This document shows positions 34,614 to 41,934 of a stretch of 64,000 nucleotides of DNA, piece after piece. The DNA is from Actinacidiphila yanglinensis (lineage in GTDB: Bacteria; Actinomycetota; Actinomycetes; Streptomycetales; Streptomycetaceae). The notes beneath the pieces are model-generated. The model made no database searches and was not told where the DNA came from. It saw only the letters and a program-made list of their open reading frames with translations. Location of the stretch: assembly GCF_900107965.1 (NCBI RefSeq), contig NZ_FNVU01000011.1, positions 1-64,000 on the forward strand, in the 5' to 3' direction. The position numbers and the translations under genes are program-made. Numbering within the stretch: the stretch's first letter is position 1; each line of letters begins with the position of its first letter.

Positions 34614-36974
34614 TTGGCCAGGAAGATCGGCAGCCGGTACACCGCCCACCAGGTGCTGGGGCGCGGTTCCGCGGGCACCGTGTGGCTCGGCGAGGGACCC
34701 GAAGGCCCGGTCGCCATCAAGCTGCTGCGCGAGGACCTGGCCTCCGACCAGGACCTGGTGGGCCGCTTCGTGCAGGAGCGCACCGCGCTGCTGTCGCTGG
34801 ACGACCCGCACATCGTCGGCATCCGCGACCTCGTGGTCGACGGCACCGACCTCGCCCTGGTGATGGAACTGGTGCGCGGCACCGACCTGCGCTCCCGGCT
34901 GGAGCGCGAGCGCCGCCTGGTGCCCGAGGCGGCCGTCGCGATCGCCGCCGACGTCGCCGACGGCCTTTCCGCCGCGCACGCCGGCGGGGTCGTGCACCGC
35001 GACGTCAAGCCCGAGAACGTCCTGCTCGACTCGGCCGCCGTGCCCGGTCCCGGCGGCGCGCCGCCCGCGCTGCTCACCGACTTCGGCATCGCCCGGCTCG
35101 TGGACACCCCGCGCCGCACCCGCGCGACACGGATCATCGGCACCCCGGACTACCTCGCCCCCGAGATCATCGAGGGCCTGCCGCCGCGCGCCTCCGTCGA
35201 CATCTACGCCCTGGCCACCGTGCTGTACGAACTGCTGGCCGGCTTCACGCCGTTCGGCGGCGGCCACCCCGGCGCGGTGCTGCGCCGGCACGTCACCGAG
35301 ACCGTGCAGCCGCTGCCCGGGCTGCCCCGGGAGCTCTGGCAGATCCTGGCGCAGTGCCTGGCGAAAGCGCCCGCGTCCCGGTTGAAGGCGGGCGAGCTGG
35401 GCGCGCGGCTGCGGGAACTGCTGCCGTCCCTGGCCGGGCTGCCGGCGCTGGACGTCGCGGCGCCCGGCGGCGAGGGCGAGCCGCTGCGCGGCGGCGGCGC
35501 GGACGGGGCGTACGACGACGCGGACGAGCCGATGGGCGGCGGCCCGGGTGCCGGAACCGGCCGGGCCGCCGCGCACTCCGCCGGGCCGGGACAAGCGCCG
35601 GACCGCAGGCGCGGCGCGGTGCCCCTGGTACGCGGGGCCGCGCCGGATTCCAGCCGTGACACCCACACCAGCATCAAGCTGCCCACCGCCGAGGAACTGG
35701 CGGGGTTCGGCGCGGAGGCGAGCCGCTCCGGGCGCTCCGGCCGGCCCGACGGGTCGGGCGCCGCGACCGGTGCGGGCGGCGCCGGGGGGAGCGCGGGCGG
35801 AAAGGGCCGTGCCTCCGCCCCCGGCCGCCCGGCCAGCCCGCGGCACCGGTCGGTCTCCGACGCCGTGCGCCAGCGCCGCATCAAGTTCGCCGCGGCGGCC
35901 GCCGCCGCGCTCGCCGTCGCCGGGCTCGGCGGGTGGGGCATCGCCTCCGCCGGCTCCCCGGACCACAGTGGCCGCCCCGCTCCCGGCGGGACCTCCAGCG
36001 ACGACAAGGCGTCCACCTCGGACTCGGCCCACGGGGCCAAGGCCGCCGGCCACGGCACCCCCACCGCGCCCACCGGCGCGGCCGACGCCCCGCAGGGCCG
36101 TACCGGCGCGCCGGTCGCGATGCCGAAGTGGTCGTCCTTCAGCGACGCCCCCGCCGCCGGGGTGCCGCTCACCGGCGGCCCGCGCGCGCTCGTCGTCGGC
36201 AGCGACACGTACGTCTTCGCCCGGGGCGCCGACAAGAACATCTGGTACGTGGTGCGGGACGGCTCCGGCTACGGCCCCTGGCACCGGCTCACCGGGATAA
36301 GCGTCGACGACGACCCGGCCGTGGTGTCCGCCCGGCCCGGGACGATCGACCTGTTCGCGCTGGGCACCGACGGCCTGCTCTACCGGCGGACGCTGGCCGG
36401 CGGCTACTGGAAGCCCTGGATCCAGGTCGACGAGCGCACCCACTTCGACGCCGCCCCCGCGGCCGCCTCCTCCGCGCCGGGCCGGATCGACCTGGTCGGG
36501 CGGGTGGGCGGCGACCTGGTCACCGCCTCCCTGGTGGACGGCCGCTGGAACGCCTGGGCGCTGGTCCCCACGGCCGGCCGGATCACCTACGCGCCCGCGC
36601 TGGTCTCCCGCGGCCGCGGCACCCTGGACGCCTTCGTCGTCCGCAAGGCCGACGACGCCGTGCTCCGGCTGCCGTTCTCCGACGGGGCGTGGCGGCCGGC
36701 CGCGGTCCTCACCGGCGTCGACGCGACCACCCGGATCGAGGCGCTGGCCAGCGGCGACCACCTGTACGTGTTCGGTGACGGAACCCTGGTTGATGCGGCG
36801 GACGCATCGGACGCGGCGGGCGGCTCGGGTACCGGCGGCGCCGAGCCGGCCTCCGCCGTGCTCCTGCCCCGGGGCACCTCGGGTCCGATCGGCGCCGCGG
36901 CGGCGCACCGCACCCTGGAGGTCTACGCCCTGACCGCCAAGGGCCGCCTCTCCCGTGCGACGGCCGCCGCATGA
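34614..36974 (+). CDS. pkaB: Serine/threonine protein kinase with extracytoplasmic beta-propeller-like domain, PkaB-like
   Basis: A 786-residue membrane kinase: the kinase domain about 8-270 has LGRGSAGTVW, Lys36, VVHRDVKPENVLL, LLTDFGIARLVD and IIGTPDYLAPE. A disordered linker, a membrane segment near 424-447 and a Pro/Thr-rich spacer follow. An outside domain from about 515 to the end has repeated blades (YVFARGADKNIWYVVRDGSG; LFALGTDGLLYRRTLAGGYW). This pattern is that of PLL/DUF346-type lectin-like beta-propellers, which suggests the sensor may bind a glycan. The start is TTG at 34614, supported by GGAGGAGTCGGAG upstream; no ATG or GTG gives an intact kinase N-terminus. About 263 bases separate it from the preceding kinase gene. 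Its stop is 63 bases before prfB. Confidence 0.88.
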   Translation: MARKIGSRYTAHQVLGRGSAGTVWLGEGPEGPVAIKLLREDLASDQDLVGRFVQERTALLSLDDPHIVGIRDLVVDGTDLALVMELVRGTDLRSRLERERRLVPEAAVAIAADVADGLSAAHAGGVVHRDVKPENVLLDSAAVPGPGGAPPALLTDFGIARLVDTPRRTRATRIIGTPDYLAPEIIEGLPPRASVDIYALATVLYELLAGFTPFGGGHPGAVLRRHVTETVQPLPGLPRELWQILAQCLAKAPASRLKAGELGARLRELLPSLAGLPALDVAAPGGEGEPLRGGGADGAYDDADEPMGGGPGAGTGRAAAHSAGPGQAPDRRRGAVPLVRGAAPDSSRDTHTSIKLPTAEELAGFGAEASRSGRSGRPDGSGAATGAGGAGGSAGGKGRASAPGRPASPRHRSVSDAVRQRRIKFAAAAAAALAVAGLGGWGIASAGSPDHSGRPAPGGTSSDDKASTSDSAHGAKAAGHGTPTAPTGAADAPQGRTGAPVAMPKWSSFSDAPAAGVPLTGGPRALVVGSDTYVFARGADKNIWYVVRDGSGYGPWHRLTGISVDDDPAVVSARPGTIDLFALGTDGLLYRRTLAGGYWKPWIQVDERTHFDAAPAAASSAPGRIDLVGRVGGDLVTASLVDGRWNAWALVPTAGRITYAPALVSRGRGTLDAFVVRKADDAVLRLPFSDGAWRPAAVLTGVDATTRIEALASGDHLYVFGDGTLVDAADASDAAGGSGTGGAEPASAVLLPRGTSGPIGAAAAHRTLEVYALTAKGRLSRATAAA

Positions 36975-37017
36975 CCGCCCCCGCGAGCGCGCGCCGACCG
37001 AAAACCGCCCATCACCC

Positions 37018-37037
37018 GACCAGCCGGTAGGCTGGTC
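37018..37037 (+). promoter_or_regulatory. Candidate leaderless promoter and hairpin at the prfB start
   Basis: GACCAGCC and GGCTGGTC form a perfect 8-base inverted repeat with a 4-base loop, ending two bases before the prfB GTG. Within it, TAGGCT (37028-37033) matches the -10 consensus TAGRRT well enough to place transcription start at the GTG itself. No ribosome site precedes the GTG. Confidence 0.5.
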
Positions 37038-37039
37038 CT

Positions 37040-38158
37040 GTGGCGATCGTCGACGTATCCGAAGAACTGAAGTCCCTCTCCTCCACCATGGGGTCCATCG
37101 AGGCCGTGCTCGACCTCGACCGGATGCGGGGCGACATCGCCGCGCTCGAGGAGCAGGCCGCGGCACCCTCCCTGTGGGACGACCCGGAGAACGCGCAGAA
37201 GATCACCAGCCGGCTCTCGCACCTCCAGGCCGAGCTGCGCAAGGTCGAGACACTGCGCGGGCGCATCGACGACCTGGGGGTGCTGTTCGAACTCGCCGAG
37301 GCCGAGGACGACGCCGACACCCGCAGCGAGGCCGAGGCCGAGATGGAGCAGGTCCGCAAGGCGCTGGACGAGATGGAGGTCCGCACCCTGCTGTCCGGCG
37401 AGTACGACGCTCGCGAGGCGCTCGTCAACATCCGCGCCGAGGCCGGCGGCGTCGACGCGGCCGACTTCGCCGAGCAGCTCCAGCGGATGTACCTGCGCTG
37501 GGCCGAGCGGCACGGCTACCCCACCGAGGTCTACGAGACGTCGTACGCGGAAGAGGCCGGGATCAAGTCGACCACCTTCACGGTCAAGGTCCCCTACGCC
37601 TACGGCACCCTCTCCGTCGAGCAGGGCACGCACCGCCTGGTGCGGATCTCGCCGTTCGACAACCAGGGGCGCCGGCAGACCTCCTTCGCCGGCGTCGAGG
37701 TACTGCCCGTCGTCGAGCAGTCCGACCACGTCGAGATCGACGAGTCCGAGCTGCGCGTGGACGTCTACCGCGCGTCCGGCCCCGGCGGCCAGGGCGTCAA
37801 CACCACCGACTCCGCGGTGCGGATCACCCACCTGCCCACCGGCATCGTGGTCTCCTGCCAGAACGAGCGCTCGCAGATCCAGAACAAGGCGAGCGCGATG
37901 AACGTCCTCCAGGCCAAGCTGCTCGAACGCCGCCGCCAGGAGGAGCAGGCGCTGATGGACTCCCTCGGCAAGGGCGACGTTGGCAACTCCTGGGGCAACC
38001 AGATGCGTTCGTACGTCCTGCACCCGTACCAGATGGTGAAGGACCTGCGTACCGAGTTCGAGGTCGGCAACCCGCAGGGCGTGCTGGACGGGGACATCGA
38101 CGGCTTCATCGAGGCGGGCATCCGCTGGCGCAAGTCCCGCGAGAAGGCCGACGCGTAA
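37040..38158 (+). CDS. prfB: Peptide chain release factor 2
   Basis: Class I release factor of 372 residues that recognises UGA and UAA stop codons. The stop-recognition tripeptide SPF (in HRLVRISPFDNQG) and the catalytic GGQ (SGPGGQGVNTTDSAV) are both present. The gene is read in one frame from GTG 37040, with no internal UGA or Shine-Dalgarno-plus-CTTTGA arrangement, so the autoregulatory frameshift of E. coli prfB is absent, as is usual in actinobacteria. It follows the PkaB-like gene by 65 bases but seems to have its own promoter. Confidence 0.97.
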   Translation: MAIVDVSEELKSLSSTMGSIEAVLDLDRMRGDIAALEEQAAAPSLWDDPENAQKITSRLSHLQAELRKVETLRGRIDDLGVLFELAEAEDDADTRSEAEAEMEQVRKALDEMEVRTLLSGEYDAREALVNIRAEAGGVDAADFAEQLQRMYLRWAERHGYPTEVYETSYAEEAGIKSTTFTVKVPYAYGTLSVEQGTHRLVRISPFDNQGRRQTSFAGVEVLPVVEQSDHVEIDESELRVDVYRASGPGGQGVNTTDSAVRITHLPTGIVVSCQNERSQIQNKASAMNVLQAKLLERRRQEEQALMDSLGKGDVGNSWGNQMRSYVLHPYQMVKDLRTEFEVGNPQGVLDGDIDGFIEAGIRWRKSREKADA

Positions 38159-38408
38159 CGGCTTGCGGGCGACGGCAGTTGCGTAGCCCTTGTCACAGTG
38201 CTGTACAGAACTGACGGGCACACAAGGGCATTTCGCCCAAGACGTTCGTAACGACCTTGACGGTCCCCCGCAAAGTCGCAAGGGTGTTGCGCGGCATGCG
38301 CATGTATGAGGCGTGAGCGTTTGGGGGCGGGCGCATCCGGGCCCCAGTGGCACCGCACTCCGCATGGCTGCGCATCCCTAAGCAGACACTGATGGGGGTA
38401 CTTGACAC

Positions 38409-39353
38409 ATGACCAAGCGCAACACACGGCTGCGCGTCACCCGCATAGCCGCGGCGGCGGTGATCGCCGCGGGCGCCTCCTTGACGGCCGTGGGCGCGGC
38501 CCAGGCGGCCTCGCAGCCGAGCAGCAGCACCGTGAAGCCGGCCGGCGCCAAGGACATCCTCGGGGGCCTCACCCTGGGGTCGACCGAGGGCACGGACACC
38601 GGAACCACGGCCGGAACCGACACCGGTACGACCACCGGTACCGACACCGGCACCACGACCGGCACTGACACCGGTACGTCCACCGGCGACAGCACGGGTA
38701 CGTCCACGGGCGACAGCACCGGCACCTCGACCGGTACGTCCACGGGCGACAGCACCGGCACGTCCACCGGTACGTCCACGGGCGACAGCACGGGCACGTC
38801 CACGGGCACCTCGACGGGTACGTCCACAGGCACCTCGACGGGTACGTCCACGGGCACGTCCACCGGTACGTCCACGGGCACCTCGACGGGTACGTCCACG
38901 GGCGCGTCGTCCGGCGCGTCCTCCGGCGCTTCCGCGGGCTCGTCCTCCGGTTCCAGCAACGGTTCCTCCGGTTCCGCGGGCTCGTCCTCCGGTTCCAGCA
39001 ACGGTTCCTCCGGCTCCGGCGGCTCGTCCTCCGGTTCCAGCAACGGTTCCTCCGGCTCCGGCGGCTCGTCCTCCGGTTCGTCCGGCTCCGGCGGTGGTTC
39101 GTCCACCTCGGGCGGCAACGACAACACCTGCACCCTGACCGGGGACAGCGTCGACTGCGGCAACAACGCCAGCACCGACAACAACCAGCAGGTCCAGCAG
39201 GGCAAGACCACCACGCAGCTGGCCGAGACCGGCTCCAGCGGCACCACCTTCATGATCATCGGTGCCGCGACCCTGATCGCGGGCGGTGTCGGCTTCCGGC
39301 TGACCCCGCGCCTGATCAACCGCGCCGGCGGCAACGGCGGCGCCGCGGCCTGA
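38409..39353 (+). CDS. Sortase-substrate surface protein with Thr/Ser/Gly repeat stalk (LAETG)
   Basis: A 314-residue exported protein. Signal peptide about 1-33 (basic start, hydrophobic core, AQAAS cleavage region). Residues about 60-235 are low complexity: first TGTSTG/TGDSTG units, then SSGSSNG/SGSGGSS units. A short region with two Cys (CTLTGDSVDC) follows. The C-terminus is a classical wall-sorting signal: LAETG at 271-275, a hydrophobic segment and a basic tail (RLTPRLINR). LAxTG is the motif of Streptomyces class E sortases, whose substrates include chaplins. No sortase gene is adjacent. The stalk may be O-mannosylated (inference). A strong terminator follows. Confidence 0.88.
   Translation: MTKRNTRLRVTRIAAAAVIAAGASLTAVGAAQAASQPSSSTVKPAGAKDILGGLTLGSTEGTDTGTTAGTDTGTTTGTDTGTTTGTDTGTSTGDSTGTSTGDSTGTSTGTSTGDSTGTSTGTSTGDSTGTSTGTSTGTSTGTSTGTSTGTSTGTSTGTSTGTSTGASSGASSGASAGSSSGSSNGSSGSAGSSSGSSNGSSGSGGSSSGSSNGSSGSGGSSSGSSGSGGGSSTSGGNDNTCTLTGDSVDCGNNASTDNNQQVQQGKTTTQLAETGSSGTTFMIIGAATLIAGGVGFRLTPRLINRAGGNGGAAA
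38600..39110 (+). repeat. In-gene tandem repeats encoding the Thr/Ser/Gly stalk
   Basis: About 500 bases of degenerate 12- to 18-base units such as GGTACGTCCACGGGCACCTC, then a roughly 54-base unit repeated about three times in the Ser/Gly part (TCCTCCGGTTCCAGCAACGG recurring). The units keep the reading frame, so length changes would alter stalk length without frameshift. Confidence 0.85.
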
Positions 39354-39363
39354 CGGTCGCAGC

Positions 39364-39419
39364 AGCACACGAAAGCGGGCCCGGAGCGCATCGGCGCTTC
39401 GGGCCCGCTTTCGCGTGCT
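39364..39419 (+). terminator. Terminator after the surface protein gene
   Basis: Long hairpin: CGAAAGCGGGCCC pairs with GGGCCCGCTTTCG, with outer AGCAC/GTGCT arms, ending eight bases or so before a tandem repeat. It starts ten bases after the stop codon. Confidence 0.85.
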
Positions 39420-39432
39420 CACCCGCAGGGGG

Positions 39433-39470
39433 TGCGGAGGAATGCGGAGGAATGCGGAGGAATGCGGAGG
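39433..39470 (+). repeat. Four tandem copies of a 10-base unit
   Basis: TGCGGAGGAA is repeated with period 10 four times (last copy partial), just past a terminator and upstream of nothing on the plus strand; the zinc-ribbon gene ends 50 bases further on the other strand. A recent slippage-type expansion is likely. Confidence 0.85.
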
Positions 39471-39523
39471 TGGCGGTGTGCGTGCGGCGGTGCCGGTGGC
39501 TGTGCCCACGGCGTCCTGCTGCG

Positions 39524-39715
39524 TCACGCGGTGGCGTGCTCCACGACCAGGACGACGGCCAGCAGCGCCACGAGGAGTGCTATCAATGTGGCGGGGGATA
39601 TCGTCGACCAGCCGCCCTGCTGTTCCATCCGCGCGCGGTTGGCCCTGCAGACCGGACAGCGGCCCTCGCTCACGGGGCCGGCGCAGTTCGCACACACCAG
39701 TCGGTCGAACGTCAT
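39524..39715 (-). CDS. Small zinc-ribbon membrane protein, function unknown
   Basis: A 63-residue protein. The N-terminal half has two CxxC pairs (CANC and CPVC) spaced as in a zinc ribbon; the C-terminal half is one hydrophobic segment (LIALLVALLAVVLVV). So it is predicted to be a single-pass membrane protein with a cytoplasmic zinc knuckle. The start ATG at 39715 is well supported by an AAAGGAGAG ribosome site eight bases upstream; a longer open frame reaching 40075 has no such site and is not credible. It is divergent from ftsE. Function unknown. Confidence 0.75.
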   Translation of the reverse strand: MTFDRLVCANCAGPVSEGRCPVCRANRARMEQQGGWSTISPATLIALLVALLAVVLVVEHATA

Positions 39716-40089
39716 CGCGCTCTCCTTTTCCGTCCGGTGAACGCCCCCGGTCGTGAAATCGTTCCCTGGGCCCGATCGGTCTACTCCGGGCCCGTCCCAC
39801 GGCTTCCGTATGTGCCGCGGCAATCCTCGACGGGCACCTCTTCCTACTGTGCCAGGTTCCGCCCGGAAGGGCGCCCCGAGCCCTGAATCGCGGCCGGGGA
39901 GCGCGCGCGGGAGGCGTGGATCCGTGGTACGGGAGGGGGCAATGACGGGTTTGCCCGAGTGTGCCGTGTGGTCCGGGACACCAACCGCTCGCCGCGACTG
40001 CGCGGCCCTCGCCGGGTCGCGTAGTGTCGCCCCCACATCCCCTATCCGGCCGATTCCCAAACCCCGATCCCGCAACCCCTGGTGCCAAC
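39716..40089. other. Divergent region between the zinc-ribbon gene and ftsE
   Basis: 374 bases with no credible gene, although several open frames cross it. A possible -10 box for ftsE (TAGTGT near 40020) lies about 65 bases before its GTG start; nothing else recognisable was found. Confidence 0.4.
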
Positions 40090-40779
40090 GTGATCCGTTT
40101 CGACAGCGTCACCAAGACCTACCCCAAGCAGAACCGTCCCGCACTCCGGGATGTTTCGCTCGAGATCGAGAAAGGGGAGTTCGTCTTCCTGGTGGGCTCG
40201 TCGGGCTCAGGAAAGTCGACCTTCCTGCGGCTCATCCTGCGCGAGGAGCGTACGGACACCGGCCTGGTGCACGTCCTCGGCAAGGACCTCAACCGGTTGT
40301 CGAACTGGAAGGTCCCGCAGATGCGGCGCCAACTCGGCACCGTCTTCCAGGACTTCCGGCTGCTGCCGAACAAGACCGTCGCGGAGAACGTCGCGTTCGC
40401 GCTCGAGGTGATCGGCAAGCCGCGGGGGACCATCCGCAAGACCGTGCCCGAGGTGCTCGACCTGGTCGGCCTGGCCGGCAAGGACGACCGGATGCCCGGC
40501 GAACTCTCCGGTGGTGAGCAGCAGCGCGTGGCGATCGCCCGGGCCTTCGTCAACCGCCCGATGCTCCTGATCGCGGACGAGCCGACCGGAAACCTCGACC
40601 CGCAGACCTCGGTGGGCATCATGCGCCTGCTGGACCGGATCAACCGCACCGGCACCACCGTGGTGATGGCCACCCACGACCAGAACATCGTCGACCAGAT
40701 GCGCAAGCGCGTCATCGAACTCGAGAAGGGGCGACTGGTCCGCGACCAGTCGCGCGGTGTGTACGGCTACCAGCACTGA
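40090..40779 (+). CDS. ftsE: Cell-division ABC-type ATPase FtsE
   Basis: ATP-binding subunit of the FtsEX complex, which controls peptidoglycan hydrolases at division. The 229-residue protein has Walker A VGSSGSGKSTF, the Q loop VFQDFRLL, the signature LSGGEQQRVAIAR, Walker B LLIADEPTGNLD and the switch His in MATHDQ. The GTG at 40090 gives the family start MIRFDSVTKTY; the longer open frame upstream has no support. It is followed 48 bases later by ftsX, and both belong to one operon. Confidence 0.96.
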   Translation: MIRFDSVTKTYPKQNRPALRDVSLEIEKGEFVFLVGSSGSGKSTFLRLILREERTDTGLVHVLGKDLNRLSNWKVPQMRRQLGTVFQDFRLLPNKTVAENVAFALEVIGKPRGTIRKTVPEVLDLVGLAGKDDRMPGELSGGEQQRVAIARAFVNRPMLLIADEPTGNLDPQTSVGIMRLLDRINRTGTTVVMATHDQNIVDQMRKRVIELEKGRLVRDQSRGVYGYQH

Positions 40780-40827
40780 CTGCTGCCGTCCCGCTCGCAC
40801 CAGCCCTCCGGAAGGAACCCCGACCCC

Positions 40828-41748
40828 ATGCGCGTCCAGTTCGTCCTGTCGGAGATCGGCGTAGGTCTCCGCCGGAACCTCACGATGACCCTCGCCGTCG
40901 TCATCTCCGTGGCACTCTCGCTCGCCCTCACCGGCGGCGCCCTGCTCGTGAACAAGCAGGTCGACGCGATGAAGGGCTACTGGTACGACAAGGTCGAGGT
41001 CAGCGTCTACCTCTGCAACAAGAACGACGCGGCCACCACGCCCAACTGTGCCAAGGGCCCGGTGACCGACGACCAGAAGGCCGAGATCCTCTCCGACCTG
41101 AAGAAGCTGCCGGTCGTCAAGAAGATCTACTACGAGACGGCCGAGGGTGCCTACAAGCACTACAAGGAGCAGTTCAAGTCCAACAAGCAGCTCGCCGACT
41201 CCATCACGCCGGACCAGATGGAGCAGAGCTACCAGGTCAAGCTGAAGGACCCGACGAAGTTCGCGGTGGTGGCGAGCGCCTTCAACGGGCGGCCGGGCGT
41301 GCAGTCCGTGGAGGACCAGCGCAAGGTGCTGGAGAACCTCTTCGACCTCCTCAACGGCCTGACCAAGGTCGCGTACGTGGTGCTGGCGTTCATGCTCACC
41401 GTGGCCATGCTGCTGATCATCAACACCGTGCGGGTGTCCGCCTTCAGCCGGCGCCGGGAGACCGGGATCATGCGGCTGGTGGGCGCGTCGAGCTTCTACA
41501 TCCAGATGCCGTTCATCATGGAGGCCGCCTTCGCGGGACTGGTGGGCGCGGGGCTGGCGTGCGTCGGGCTGCTCGGCGGGCGGTACTTCCTGATCGACGC
41601 CGGGCTCAGACTCCAGGACAAGATCCCTTTGGTGTCCTTCATCGGCTGGGGGCCGGTGGTGCAGGTCCTTCCGCTGGTGCTGCTGATCGGCGTGGTGATG
41701 CCGGCGATCGCGGCGTTCATCGCACTGCGTCGCTATCTGAAGGTCTGA
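40828..41748 (+). CDS. ftsX: Cell-division membrane protein FtsX
   Basis: Membrane subunit of FtsEX, 306 residues. One N-terminal membrane segment (about 20-42) is followed by a large extracytoplasmic loop of about 130 residues containing two Cys (YLCNKNDAATTPNC), which should contact a wall hydrolase. Three further membrane segments follow, with the characteristic NTVRVSAFSRRRETGIMRLVGAS between the first two. The start has GGAAGGA upstream. In other actinobacteria the partner is a NlpC/P60 or RipC-type hydrolase; here the next gene is an S41 protease instead. The stop codon lies inside the terminator hairpin. Confidence 0.95.
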   Translation: MRVQFVLSEIGVGLRRNLTMTLAVVISVALSLALTGGALLVNKQVDAMKGYWYDKVEVSVYLCNKNDAATTPNCAKGPVTDDQKAEILSDLKKLPVVKKIYYETAEGAYKHYKEQFKSNKQLADSITPDQMEQSYQVKLKDPTKFAVVASAFNGRPGVQSVEDQRKVLENLFDLLNGLTKVAYVVLAFMLTVAMLLIINTVRVSAFSRRRETGIMRLVGASSFYIQMPFIMEAAFAGLVGAGLACVGLLGGRYFLIDAGLRLQDKIPLVSFIGWGPVVQVLPLVLLIGVVMPAIAAFIALRRYLKV

Positions 41749-41781
41749 CCTGTCCGCAGACCTGACAGGTCAGACGTTTTT
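41743..41781 (+). terminator. ftsEX terminator overlapping the ftsX stop
   Basis: GTCTGACCTGTC pairs with GACAGGTCAGAC, followed by GTTTTT. The left arm includes the ftsX stop codon TGA. Confidence 0.88.
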
Positions 41782-41921
41782 CGCGCGTCCGATGCGGTAC
41801 GGCGGCGGCCCGGCCGCCGGGTCGGTGGTCCCGACCCGGCGCCGGGCCGCCGCCGTCCGCGGTTGCGGGGGGCCGCAAGCGGGTGTACACGCAACCTTCC
41901 GTACGAGTCCGCTTTCTGCCC

Positions 41922-41927
41922 TAGACT
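41922..41927 (+). promoter_or_regulatory. Candidate -10 box giving a leaderless S41 protease transcript
   Basis: TAGACT matches TAGRRT-type consensus and ends seven bases before the ATG at 41935. No ribosome site lies in between. Confidence 0.45.
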
Positions 41928-41934
41928 TCCGGCC

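Noticed and set aside
37040..38158. Programmed frameshift in prfB
   Set aside because: The gene is open in one frame from its GTG to the stop, with no in-frame TGA near the start.
38600..39110. Repeat array considered as a CRISPR-like array
   Set aside because: The units are short, contiguous, in frame and encode a Thr/Ser/Gly stalk; there are no unique spacers and no cas genes.
39753..40517. Open frames across the zinc-ribbon/ftsE gap and into ftsE
   Set aside because: They are off-frame with ftsE, Arg/Pro-rich and without ribosome sites.
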